Under the pieces are notes generated by a model. It was not told where the DNA came from, ran no database searches, and saw only the letters and a program-made list of their open reading frames with translations. This document shows, in pieces, positions 7,701 to 14,017 of a stretch of DNA of 18,856 nt; position 1 is the first letter of the stretch, and the number at the start of each line of letters is the position of its first letter. Location: contig JAJXXM010000134.1 in NCBI GenBank assembly GCA_021781095.1, positions 1 through 18,856 of the forward strand, given 5' to 3'. Made by a program: the position numbers and the translations under genes. Source of the DNA: a bacterium (lineage in GTDB: Bacteria; Eremiobacterota; Eremiobacteria; Baltobacterales; Baltobacteraceae).

Positions 7701-8464
7701 CACCCGAAGAGTGCGCGCGTCAGCCCGCCGTCGACCGAGATCGTCTGACCGGTAAGGTACGAAGCGCGCTCGCTGCAGAGAAACGCCACCACATCGGCGA
7801 GTTCTTGCGGCGAGCCAACGCGCCCGATCGGAACCTCGCTGCGTGCGGCCGCCTCGAGCGCTTCCTCGCTCCCGTAGAGCGAACGCAATCGATCGGTGAG
7901 AAAACGCCCCGTGGCGATGCTGTTGATCGTGATCCCCGCTGCGGCAACATCGGTCGCCGCACCTTTCAGCGCGGAGACCAGCGCGGTACGAAGCGCGTTC
8001 GAGAGCGCGAGATTTCCGATCGGCTGCTTGACGCTCGTCGAGGTGAGCGCGACGATGCGTCCCCACCGGCGTTCGCGCATGAGCGGCAGCACGCGATAGA
8101 CCAGCGCGAGCATCGAGCGCAGAACAATGCGATACCCAGCATCCCAATCCTCAAGCGAGAGCTGCTCGAACGATCCCGGTTTCGGGCCGCCGCCGTTTGC
8201 GACGAGAATATCGATACCGCCGAACGCCGAGCCGACATCGTCGAGCAGCCGCGCGCGCTCGCCGTCGTCGTTCAGATCGCATGGAAAGGCACGGGCCTCG
8301 CGCGCACCCGCGGCGCGCGCCCGTGCGGCGATCTCTTCGAGCGGTTCGCGACGTCGCGCGGCAACCGCAACGATGTGTCCGTCGCGTGCGAGCGCGAGCG
8401 CGGTCGCGGCGCCGAGCCCGCTGCTCGCACCGGTCACCAATGCCACGCGTGCGGGGGCGCTCAT
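7700..8464 (-). CDS. Atypical short-chain dehydrogenase/reductase (BKR-like, no YxxxK)
   Basis: Rossmann-fold SDR of 254 aa. The dinucleotide site 'TGASSGLG' (11-18) and the C-terminal '[12 protein letters not shown]' (236-247) are clear. The NNAG block is NGGGPKPG (90-97), and the active-site segment reads '[19 protein letters not shown]': Leu152 and Asn156 stand where Tyr and Lys of YxxxK belong. This matches a known 3-oxoacyl-ACP-reductase-like SDR subgroup with a 'KQP.xNLxLSN' signature and no classical tetrad, so the change is probably lineage-typical rather than decay. Activity and substrate are unknown. ATG 8464 has TAGGAG six bases upstream, which overlaps the TAG stop of the flavin reductase. 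Confidence 0.93.
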   Translation of the reverse strand: MSAPARVALVTGASSGLGAATALALARDGHIVAVAARRREPLEEIAARARAAGAREARAFPCDLNDDGERARLLDDVGSAFGGIDILVANGGGPKPGSFEQLSLEDWDAGYRIVLRSMLALVYRVLPLMRERRWGRIVALTSTSVKQPIGNLALSNALRTALVSALKGAATDVAAAGITINSIATGRFLTDRLRSLYGSEEALEAAARSEVPIGRVGSPQELADVVAFLCSERASYLTGQTISVDGGLTRALFG

Positions 8465-8473
8465 CGCGAACTC

Positions 8474-9055
8474 CTATTCATAGGGAACGCCTTTCGCGCG
8501 TCGATCGCGGAGCGCTTCGACGTACCATGTAAACTCTTCTAAAAATGCCTTCGTCGAGGTCGGAATGTATGCGTCGTTCGGCGTGCCGTGTTCGTCGAAG
8601 GCGGTGCCGACGTTTCCAAACGGCAGGAGCGATGGAATCGTGATCATTCCTTGTTCGGGAAGCGTCGCGCGCAATTGCATCGCCGCCCGCACGCCGCCGA
8701 AGCGCCCGTTCGAATAGGTGACGAGCCCAGCCGGGCGCCAGAAAAATTCGTTCATGAAATGGTCGAGCATGTTTTTGAGCGCCGGGGGAATGCCATGGTT
8801 GTACTCTCCCGAAACGATGAGGAAGCCATCGGCCGCGCGAAAAATTTCGGCGAGTCGCTCCATGATCGCCGGCGCCGTGCCACGCTCGTACTCTTTATAC
8901 ATGCGATCGAGCAGCGGCAACGGATAGTCGACCGGATCGACCATCACGCCGGTGTCGCCACGTTCTCGGAGCGCGTTGAGTAAAAATCGCGCGACCCGAA
9001 TGCCCTGCCGTTCGCTTCGCACCGAGCCGTAGATGACGGCGATCGTATTTCCCAT
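8474..9055 (-). CDS. NAD(P)H-dependent FMN/quinone reductase (flavodoxin-like fold)
   Basis: FMN-binding reductase of 193 aa using NAD(P)H to reduce free flavin, quinones or similar acceptors in the cytosol. Family signs: the phosphate-binding loop 'GSVRSERQGIRVA' after the first strand 'IAVIYGS' (residues 5-11), and 'SGEYNHGIPPALKNMLDHF', the conserved flavin-side motif of the NADPH-dependent FMN reductase family. 'YSNGRFGGVRAAMQLR' follows as usual. Length is typical. Starts 22 nt after pirin; TAATAA lies 4 nt upstream of the ATG and could be a weak -10 of its own. It ends 9 nt before the SDR. Pirin, flavin reductase and SDR together point to quinone or electrophile handling, inferred from context. 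Confidence 0.93.
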   Translation of the reverse strand: MGNTIAVIYGSVRSERQGIRVARFLLNALRERGDTGVMVDPVDYPLPLLDRMYKEYERGTAPAIMERLAEIFRAADGFLIVSGEYNHGIPPALKNMLDHFMNEFFWRPAGLVTYSNGRFGGVRAAMQLRATLPEQGMITIPSLLPFGNVGTAFDEHGTPNDAYIPTSTKAFLEEFTWYVEALRDRRAKGVPYE

Positions 9056-9077
9056 AGCGTTATTACCGCTTCGTTTC

Positions 9078-9803
9078 TCAGGCTTGGCGCGCCTGGTCTA
9101 TCGAGGGCGTATCCCAGAAAACGAGTTCGGCTCCCTTCGCGCGTATCGTGCCGTCGTACGGTCCCCGCAAACGAAGCGCGTCGCCGGCTTTCAGGTGCTC
9201 CCCGGCTACCTCGGCCTCGCCGCTCGCGACGAAGAGAAAGCCGTAGCGGTCGCGTTCGAGTGCGAGCGAAAGCGGCGCGCTCTCGACGCGCGCGACGTAA
9301 CACGTCGCATCCTGCCAGATGGCGATTCGCGATTCGATACCCGGCTGCCCGGTCGCGATCGGCAACCAGCGGTCGAGACGATCCGCGCGCGTAAAATCCA
9401 CTTGGCCGTAGCGCGGCGTAAGATTTTTTGCGTGCGGCATCACCCACATCTGCACGAGATGCACCGGGCGCTCTTTCGAATGGTTGAACTCCGAGTGCGT
9501 GATGCCGGTGCCGGCGGAGAGATACTGCACCCCTCCGGGTGCGACGACGCCGTGGTTCCCCATCGAATCGCGATGTTCGAGTTCGCCTTCGAGAACGTAG
9601 GTGAGAATCTCCATGTCTCGATGCGGATGGGTACCGAAACCTTGGCCTGGATCGATGACGTCGTCGTTAAAAACGCGCAACGCCCCCCAGTGAAGATTTT
9701 CCGGGTCGTAATAATCGGCAAAACTAAACGAATGATACGTCTTGAGCCAGCCGTGATCGAAGTAGGCGCGTGCATCGCTACGCTGTGTGATGATACTATC
9801 CAC
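9078..9803 (-). CDS. Pirin family protein (bicupin, possible quercetinase-type dioxygenase)
   Basis: Cupin-fold iron protein of 241 aa. Some bacterial pirins have quercetin 2,3-dioxygenase activity, others act as redox-dependent regulators. All four metal ligands of the N-terminal cupin are seen: His59 and His61 in 'GTHPHRDMEI', His103 and Glu105 in 'TGITHSEFNHS'. The family opening 'SFSFADYYDPEN' and 'GALRVFNDD' are also present; the second cupin (about 130-235) lacks such a set, as usual. GTG 9803 is chosen because it gives the family N-terminus 'VDSIITQRSDARAYFD'; the longer frame to 9866 runs into the divergent thioesterase gene. First gene of the minus-strand block. The start lies 2 bp from the start of the thioesterase. 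Confidence 0.93.
   Translation of the reverse strand: MDSIITQRSDARAYFDHGWLKTYHSFSFADYYDPENLHWGALRVFNDDVIDPGQGFGTHPHRDMEILTYVLEGELEHRDSMGNHGVVAPGGVQYLSAGTGITHSEFNHSKERPVHLVQMWVMPHAKNLTPRYGQVDFTRADRLDRWLPIATGQPGIESRIAIWQDATCYVARVESAPLSLALERDRYGFLFVASGEAEVAGEHLKAGDALRLRGPYDGTIRAKGAELVFWDTPSIDQARQA
9794..9799 (+). promoter_or_regulatory. Putative leaderless -10 box of the thioesterase gene
   Basis: TACTAT followed by exactly six bases and ATG 9806, with no Shine-Dalgarno. The same spacing is seen before the winged-HTH gene and the transketolase N-terminal gene. No good -35 is visible. The box lies inside the pirin coding region. Confidence 0.45.
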
Positions 9804-9805
9804 GT

Positions 9806-10180
9806 ATGATAGAACCCGAGCAAATCGTCGAGCGTCGCACCGAGATCGTCTTCCCCAACGATGCAAACCATCACGGGACGCTCTTTGGCGGCAAGGCCCT
9901 GGCGATGATGGATATCGTCGCGGGCATCGCCGCGGCGCGCGCCTTCCGGCGGACCTTCGTAACCGCCTCGATGGATCGGATCGATTTTCGGGCCCCGATC
10001 AAGGTCGGCGAGTTCGCCGAAACGATCGCGCGCATCGCCAAGGTCGGCCGGACCTCGGTGACCCTGGAGGTCGAGCTCTGGGCCGAGAACCCCGCCAACG
10101 GGGAGCGCCGGCTGGCGACGGTCGGGACCTTCGTGATGGTTGCGGTGGACAAGGATGGGCACCCGACGCCGCTTCGGTAG
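9806..10180 (+). CDS. Hotdog-fold acyl-CoA thioesterase (YkhA/YciA type)
   Basis: Hydrolyses acyl-CoA to free acid and CoA; cytosolic, 124 aa, usual family length. Diagnostic motif 'FPNDANHHGTLFGGKALAMMD' at about 16-36 contains the conserved Asn21 and the catalytic-position Asp36. 'TASMDRIDFRAPIKVGEF' and 'GRTSVTLEVELWAEN' form the following hotdog strands. The natural family ending 'VAVDKDGHPTPL' falls right at the TAG, so the stop is in the expected place. The ATG is 2 bp from the divergent pirin GTG, has no Shine-Dalgarno, and has a TACTAT box 6 nt upstream, suggesting a leaderless mRNA. Followed in the same frame by the DUF6504-like reading frame. Confidence 0.94.
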   Translation: MIEPEQIVERRTEIVFPNDANHHGTLFGGKALAMMDIVAGIAAARAFRRTFVTASMDRIDFRAPIKVGEFAETIARIAKVGRTSVTLEVELWAENPANGERRLATVGTFVMVAVDKDGHPTPLR

Positions 10181-10456
10181 AGCGCGACGGCAGCCGAGGA
10201 CGCACTTGGGCGACTCGAACCGGCGGCGCCGACGGCATTTACGTTCGACGGCGAGCGCTACGAGGTCGAAGCGACCCTGCGCACCTGGCGCTCGTCGAAG
10301 GCGGATCGCGACGATACCTACCTCAAGCGGCACTGGTTCGAGCTGCGCATCATCGGTGACGCGACTGCGGTGCTCTATTTCGACCGCGGCGCGAAGCGTG
10401 GGAGCCCACGCTGGTGGATCTTCTCGCTCGATGAGGCAGAGAGCACGCCCCAGTAG
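10181..10456 (+). CDS. DUF6504-like small protein without a canonical start codon
   Basis: In the same frame as the thioesterase and directly after its TAG there are 91 open codons ending in TAG at 10454-10456. The translation looks genuine: 'FTFDGERYEVEATLRTWRS', 'YLKRHWFELRIIGD', 'AVLYFDRGAKRG' and 'PRWWIFSLDEAEST', a small aromatic-rich beta protein resembling DUF6504. No ATG, GTG or TTG occurs before the conserved region; the first GTG is in the middle of the domain. Possibilities are TAG readthrough making an extended thioesterase, an unusual start (ACG 10187 or CTG), decay by a lost start, or a sequence error. The boundary given is therefore that of the open frame, not of a proven start. 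Function unknown. Confidence 0.55.
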   Translation, partial: SATAAEDALGRLEPAAPTAFTFDGERYEVEATLRTWRSSKADRDDTYLKRHWFELRIIGDATAVLYFDRGAKRGSPRWWIFSLDEAESTPQ

Positions 10457-10596
10457 TTGGAGGGTTCGAAAGGCCGAGATCGCTGGGAAAGTTGATGGAG
10501 CGACCACGGATGCCGTGCGCAGCCTCGTAAAGCGCCTCCTCTCAATCTCGTGACAAAGGCCCACCCGCGTTAGAAGGATCGTTGGATTCATTTTTG
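10457..10596. other. Non-coding gap before the winged-HTH promoter
   Basis: No convincing gene on either strand. It separates the DUF6504-like frame from the promoter and operator region of the next gene, and the sequence becomes AT-rich toward its right end. Confidence 0.5.
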
Positions 10597-10620
10597 TTGT
10601 CACGTGACCATATTTTTGTT
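10590..10620 (+). promoter_or_regulatory. Putative operator: direct repeats flanking a perfect palindrome
   Basis: ATTTTTGTT occurs at 10590-10598 and again at 10612-10620, 22 bp apart (about two helical turns). Between them lies the perfect 10-bp palindrome GTCACGTGAC (10599-10608). The palindrome overlaps the -35 of the winged-HTH gene and the second repeat meets its -10, an arrangement typical of autorepression. Binding protein inferred to be the HTH protein just downstream. Confidence 0.55.
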
Positions 10621-10625
10621 ACTCT
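10597..10625 (+). promoter_or_regulatory. Sigma70-type leaderless promoter of the winged-HTH gene
   Basis: TTGTCA (10597-10602), 17-bp spacer, TACTCT (10620-10625), then six bases to ATG 10632. The -35 matches TTGACA in five of six positions. The six-base gap leaves no room for a leader, and there is no Shine-Dalgarno, so the mRNA should start at or next to the ATG. Confidence 0.65.
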
Positions 10626-10631
10626 CCTCCT

Positions 10632-10967
10632 ATGAAACAACCCGGCCTTCGCCTCTTTGGCTCGTCGGCGCGAACACGCATTCTGCTGGCCACCGCCCTG
10701 CTCGAGCAATCCTATCCCCGTGAGGTCGGCCGCGTAGCGGCCGTGCCCCTCGCAAGCGCGCAGCGCATCATCAACGACCTCGAACGCCAGGGCGTTCTCG
10801 CATCGCGCCTGAGAGGCACGCAGCGCGAGATACGCTTGAACCCATCCTACTTTGCTGCGGGCGAACTTCGCACACTGCTGTTGCGTCTTTCTCTCGCAGA
10901 CGAGTCGCTCGTGCATGCAGTCGAATCGATACGGCGGCGGCCTCGACGCGCGGGGAAAGTCCTGTAG
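10632..10967 (+). CDS. Winged helix-turn-helix regulator, partner of the nucleotidyltransferase
   Basis: DNA-binding protein of 111 aa, ArsR/MarR-like winged helix at about residues 8-72: 'LFGSSARTRILLATALLE', recognition helix 'PLASAQRIINDLERQGVL', wing 'SRLRGTQREIRLNPSYF'. The opening 'LFGSxARxRIL' and the closing wing with RLN are typical of the small wHTH proteins found next to nucleotidyltransferase genes. A basic C-terminal tail 'RRRPRRAG' follows a last helix. Three nt before the next gene, so one operon. Expected role: antitoxin-like partner and autorepressor acting on the palindrome in its own promoter. Function inferred from context. Confidence 0.85.
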   Translation: MKQPGLRLFGSSARTRILLATALLEQSYPREVGRVAAVPLASAQRIINDLERQGVLASRLRGTQREIRLNPSYFAAGELRTLLLRLSLADESLVHAVESIRRRPRRAGKVL

Positions 10968-10970
10968 CAC

Positions 10971-11528
10971 GTGGAGATTACGCGCCAGTCAACGCTCGTA
11001 GAGGTTTGTTTTACGGTCTGCACGGCCTTGCAGCATACGGGAGCCATCGCCGTGCTTACCGGCGGCAGTGCGGCGGTGTATTACGCGCCCGAGCGCTATC
11101 AGTCGGCAGACGCCGACTTCATCGTTACTTGGAATCAAAATCCCCGCGCAGCGGCATCGGCGCTTCGCGAGCTCGGCTTCATCGAAAAAGCCGGTCTCTA
11201 TCATCACCCCAAGACGCCGTTCGTACTGGAATTCCCGCCCGGCCCGCTCTCGATCGGCGAAACGATCGTTCGGACCTACGAGACCATCAGGCGAGGGAAT
11301 AGCGTTCTCCACGTTCTTTCGCGCACCGATTCCGTATGCGACCGCCTCGCGGCTTTCTATCATTGGGGCGATCGGAGCTCCTTACGAACCGCCCTCGACG
11401 TTGCGCAGAGCGGCGAGATCGACCTGAAGAGTGTCGCGACCTGGAGCGAACGAGAGGGCGCCTCTGAGAAGTTCGCCGAGTTTGTGCGCCGCTACCACGA
11501 GGAGCGACACGAACGCAGGCAAGGATGA
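10971..11528 (+). CDS. Nucleotidyltransferase-fold protein (DUF6036/AbiEii-like)
   Basis: 185 aa with a minimal nucleotidyltransferase core: Gly31-Gly32-Ser33 in '[11 protein letters not shown]', then Asp47-x-Asp49 in 'QSADADFIV', the GS...DxD metal-site pattern, with a possible third acidic residue Glu87 in '[10 protein letters not shown]'. The C-terminal '[22 protein letters not shown]' block recurs in a widespread uncharacterised family of such proteins. Relatives paired with a wHTH protein act as toxins (AbiEii, MenA-like) that modify tRNA or other targets, or have unknown roles. GTG 10971 comes 3 nt after the HTH stop. Substrate cannot be read from the sequence. The toxin role is inference. 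Confidence 0.85.
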   Translation: MEITRQSTLVEVCFTVCTALQHTGAIAVLTGGSAAVYYAPERYQSADADFIVTWNQNPRAAASALRELGFIEKAGLYHHPKTPFVLEFPPGPLSIGETIVRTYETIRRGNSVLHVLSRTDSVCDRLAAFYHWGDRSSLRTALDVAQSGEIDLKSVATWSEREGASEKFAEFVRRYHEERHERRQG

Positions 11529-11547
11529 CCCGGGAAGGCTCCCCTGC

Positions 11548-11577
11548 TTGGCATCGAGGCCAATTCTCTGGTATAGT
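11548..11577 (+). promoter_or_regulatory. rpsO promoter
   Basis: TTGGCA (11548-11553), 18-bp spacer, TATAGT (11572-11577): a good sigma70-type promoter. It predicts a start near 11584 and a leader of almost 60 nt before rpsO, with room for S15-type autoregulation. TCCT (11621-11624) can pair with AGGA (11631-11634) in the Shine-Dalgarno. Confidence 0.65.
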
Positions 11578-11629
11578 CCCTCAGTCGCCGGGGCGGAGTC
11601 TCTGCACCCGAGCGAGCCTATCCTGTTGT

Positions 11630-11635
11630 AAGGAG
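11630..11635 (+). promoter_or_regulatory. rpsO ribosome binding site
   Basis: AAGGAG, six nt before GTG 11642. It fixes the GTG start. Strong Shine-Dalgarno sites are uncommon in this window. Confidence 0.8.
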
Positions 11636-11641
11636 CCCTTC

Positions 11642-11911
11642 GTGCCATTAACCAAAGAGCAAAAGGCGGAGATCGCCGGCAAATACGGTCGCGGAACCAA
11701 CGATACCGGTTCTGCTGAAGTCCAGGTCGCGATTCTCACCCACTCGATCAATCAACTGACCGAGCATCTCAAGATTCACAAGAAAGACCACCACAGCCGC
11801 CGCGGCCTCCTGTTGCAGGTCGGGCAGCGCCGTCGGTTACTGAGCTATCTGCAGCGCAAAGATATCGAGAAGTACCGGCAGCTCATCGCCGATCTCGGAT
11901 TGCGCCGCTAA
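11642..11911 (+). CDS. rpsO: 30S ribosomal protein S15
   Basis: Binds the 16S rRNA central domain early in small-subunit assembly. 89 aa, the standard length, with a near-canonical sequence: '[19 protein letters not shown]' (residues 14-32), the H-bonding loop '[29 protein letters not shown]' region (42-70), and the terminal '[12 protein letters not shown]'. GTG start after AAGGAG. Own promoter and leader. In many bacteria rpsO is followed by pnp; here it is followed by a small membrane protein gene on the same strand, so the usual pair is broken in this genome segment. Confidence 0.98.
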   Translation: MPLTKEQKAEIAGKYGRGTNDTGSAEVQVAILTHSINQLTEHLKIHKKDHHSRRGLLLQVGQRRRLLSYLQRKDIEKYRQLIADLGLRR

Positions 11912-11935
11912 AGCCGCAACCGTGCTCCAGGTCTC

Positions 11936-11964
11936 CATGGGAGCGGCGCGAAGTCGCTCCCATG
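11936..11964 (+). other. Perfect 10-bp hairpin covering the start codon of the membrane protein gene
   Basis: CATGGGAGCG (11936-11945) and CGCTCCCATG (11955-11964) are perfect inverted repeats with a 9-nt loop. The right arm ends on the ATG at 11962-11964. No T-run follows, so it is a poor intrinsic terminator for rpsO. As RNA it would bury the start codon; as DNA it could be a dyad operator. Confidence 0.6.
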
Positions 11965-12288
11965 AACTATCGAATACAACACCTTGACGTTCTCAGCGTC
12001 GCCTCGCTCGGCGCGCTCCTCTACGCCGGCGTCGCGCTCGTTCTTGCGATCGTCATTTCCTTGTTTTCGTCGATGATCGTGGCGGGGATGGGGCACATGG
12101 GCATGCCCTACGCGTATCCATTCATGATGGTCGGGCCGCTGATGATCGTGATCTTCCCGCTTTTCTACGGCGTCTTTGCGTTTATCGCGCTCGCCATCAT
12201 CACCGCGCTCTACAATCTCTTCGCCGGATGGACCGGCGGGGTGCTGATCACGCTCCAGCAAGTCCCTGCGAGCCCGCCGAACGCTTAG
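11962..12288 (+). CDS. Small two-helix membrane protein (DUF3566-like)
   Basis: 108 aa inner-membrane protein of unknown function with two long hydrophobic helices, about residues 14-37 and 55-82, separated by a Met/Gly-rich loop 'GMGHMGMPYAYPFMM'. The N-terminal 'IQHLDVLSVASLGALLYAG' and the C-terminal 'ALYNLFAGWTGGVLITLQ' resemble DUF3566 transmembrane proteins. No Shine-Dalgarno is seen, and the ATG lies in the hairpin described above. Fifty nt after rpsO, so it may be cotranscribed. It ends with a 4-nt overlap against the convergent secreted-protein gene. The DUF assignment is a recollection of pattern, not certain. Confidence 0.75.
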   Translation: MNYRIQHLDVLSVASLGALLYAGVALVLAIVISLFSSMIVAGMGHMGMPYAYPFMMVGPLMIVIFPLFYGVFAFIALAIITALYNLFAGWTGGVLITLQQVPASPPNA

Positions 12289-12995
12289 CCTTTCCCGAAC
12301 TCGCGACAACCGATAAATCCACTCGGCAGCGCCGCATTAAAATATCCATCGGCAACAAATCGGTATCCAACTCGTACGAAGTGCAGGCCGCGATCGTATC
12401 GAATGCATGCGGGGTCCCATCTCCGCGCGCGCCGCTCGCCGTCGCGACGAAGGCGTAGGTGCCAAACCGTGCCAACGGCACGATCGAAGGGGGCCTTTAC
12501 CTCGGCGCCGACCTGAAGGTACGTCTCCGAACCTTTCGGCATGTAGCGATGGCGAGAGAACTCGAAGAGCGTTTTTCCGTCTACCTGAAAACGCACGCTA
12601 TTACCGCCTCCGAGCAAGCGCACGCGATGTGCCCCGGCACGAAGTTTCCCAAGATCTCGGAAAACCAGCGAACCTCCCGGTCGTCGAAACGCAACGAACG
12701 CGCTCAGTGCGTAGCCGTCGCCGGCCCACCGAATGAGCCCGCCTTGTAGGAATCCTAAGGGTGCGACGCCGCGATCTGCGACCAACATCATCCAAACGCT
12801 ATACCACGACTTCTGCGAACGAACCCGCGGTAACGCCAGCGTTGCGTCGGCCTCGTAATGGTGCGCAAATGGTCCTTTCGCATACAAAATAGCGATGCCG
12901 TTTGGCGCCTTCGGCGCCGCAGACGCGCGCGACGCAAGGGCGACCGACACGACGAGCGCCGCGATCCAGATCGTCCGCGCTATTCTGTCGGTCAA
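12285..12995 (-). CDS. Exported hypothetical protein, beta-rich (concanavalin/LamG-like pattern)
   Basis: 236 aa with a clear Sec signal peptide: basic start, hydrophobic 'IWIAALVVSVALA' and cleavage near 'ASA-AP' (about residue 27). The mature part is made of alternating strands; 'AGAHRVRLLGGGNSVRFQVDGKTLFEF' (about 119-145, with an 'x.VDG' turn) is typical of concanavalin-like/LamG sandwich domains, so glycan or ligand binding outside the membrane is possible. No catalytic motif seen. The TTG start at 12995 is the only one giving a full signal peptide. It follows the transketolase C-terminal gene by 5 nt. A two-cysteine pair (in 'PACIRYD' and 'IGCREFG') could form a disulfide. Confidence 0.75.
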   Translation of the reverse strand: MTDRIARTIWIAALVVSVALASRASAAPKAPNGIAILYAKGPFAHHYEADATLALPRVRSQKSWYSVWMMLVADRGVAPLGFLQGGLIRWAGDGYALSAFVAFRRPGGSLVFRDLGKLRAGAHRVRLLGGGNSVRFQVDGKTLFEFSRHRYMPKGSETYLQVGAEVKAPFDRAVGTVWHLRLRRDGERRARRWDPACIRYDRGLHFVRVGYRFVADGYFNAALPSGFIGCREFGKG

Positions 12996-13000
12996 CTGCG

Positions 13001-14017
13001 CTAGGCGCGTTTGCGCGCGTGCGCGCGCAGCACCGCGGCTTCGATCGCCGCGCTGCCCATGCCGTAGTGTTCGATCAGTTCGACGGGATCGCCGGACTGG
13101 CCGAAGCGATCGTCGACGCCGATGAACTCGATCGGCGTCGGGTGCTTCGCCGCGAGGATTTCCGCAACGCGCGAACCCATGCCGCCGTGTATCTGGTGCT
13201 CTTCGACCGTCACCACCGCGCCGCAGGTTTTCGCCGCGTCGAGAATTGCGGCTTCGTCCATCGGCTTCACGGTGTGGTTATTCACGACGCGACATTCGAT
13301 GCCGCGCTCGCGCGAGAGTTTGTCGGCGGCCATCAACGCGTTATAGACGAGGATGCCGCACGCGACGATCGCGACGTCGGAGCCTTCACGGAAGACTTGC
13401 GCTTTGCCGATTTCGAAGGGCGTCGCTTCGCTGGTGACGATCGCGGATTTCTCGCGCGCGAAACGCAGGTAGGTCGGGCCGAACGTCTGCGAGAGCGCGA
13501 GCGTCGCCTTCTTCGTTTGCACGCTGTCGCACGGCACGACGACGAACATGTGCGGAATCACCCGCATGATCGCGATATCTTCGATCGCTTGGTGGGTCGC
13601 GCCGTCGGGGCCGACCGAGACGCCGGCGTGCGCGCCCGCAATCTTCACGTTGGTCTCGTTGAGCGCCATGATCGTGCGCACTTGCTCCCACGAGCGCCCG
13701 GGATTGAACATTGCGTAGCTTGCGATCCACGGAATCTTGCCGACCGCGGCGAGCCCGCCGGCCATCGCAACGAGCATCTGCTCGGCGACGCCGATCTCGA
13801 GATATTGCTCGGGGAGCGCGTTCTTGAGCGCCTCGAAGCGCGTCGATTCGGAGAGATCGGCGCAGATGCCGATGACGTTGCGGTTCGCGCGCGCCGCTTC
13901 GAGCAACCCTTCGCCGAAGCCGTTGCGCGTCGGCAATTGCTTGAGGTTGGCGGTGTCGCGATAATCGACCAGCGACATCGCTTGCGCCGCACGATCGAGG
14001 GTTTGCGTATCAGACAT
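13001..14017 (-). CDS. tkt: Transketolase, C-terminal subunit
   Basis: Second half of a split transketolase (338 aa) carrying the pyrimidine-binding and C-terminal domains; with the N-terminal subunit it would move two-carbon ketol units in the pentose phosphate pathway. Seen: catalytic Glu79 in 'IGVAEQMLVAMAGGLA', 'SYAMFNPGRSWEQVR', 'AGVSVGPDGATHQAIEDIAIMR' and 'VVPCDSVQTKKAT', then the C-terminal domain with 'VTVEEHQIHGGMGSRVAEIL'. ATG 14017 overlaps the upstream stop by 8 nt, so the two chains are translationally coupled. Split transketolases are common in archaea and many bacteria. A DXPS-like or other TPP enzyme role is possible but less fitting. Confidence 0.95.
   Translation of the reverse strand: MSDTQTLDRAAQAMSLVDYRDTANLKQLPTRNGFGEGLLEAARANRNVIGICADLSESTRFEALKNALPEQYLEIGVAEQMLVAMAGGLAAVGKIPWIASYAMFNPGRSWEQVRTIMALNETNVKIAGAHAGVSVGPDGATHQAIEDIAIMRVIPHMFVVVPCDSVQTKKATLALSQTFGPTYLRFAREKSAIVTSEATPFEIGKAQVFREGSDVAIVACGILVYNALMAADKLSRERGIECRVVNNHTVKPMDEAAILDAAKTCGAVVTVEEHQIHGGMGSRVAEILAAKHPTPIEFIGVDDRFGQSGDPVELIEHYGMGSAAIEAAVLRAHARKRA

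Noticed and set aside
10178..10180. Genome-wide TAG recoding to explain readthrough after the thioesterase
   Set aside because: TAG ends several intact genes at the expected family length (diguanylate cyclase, kinase, HTH protein, hicB).
9440..10603. Long minus-strand open frame opposite the thioesterase and DUF6504-like region
   Set aside because: Arg-rich low-complexity translation typical of antisense in GC-rich DNA; the plus strand carries recognisable motifs.
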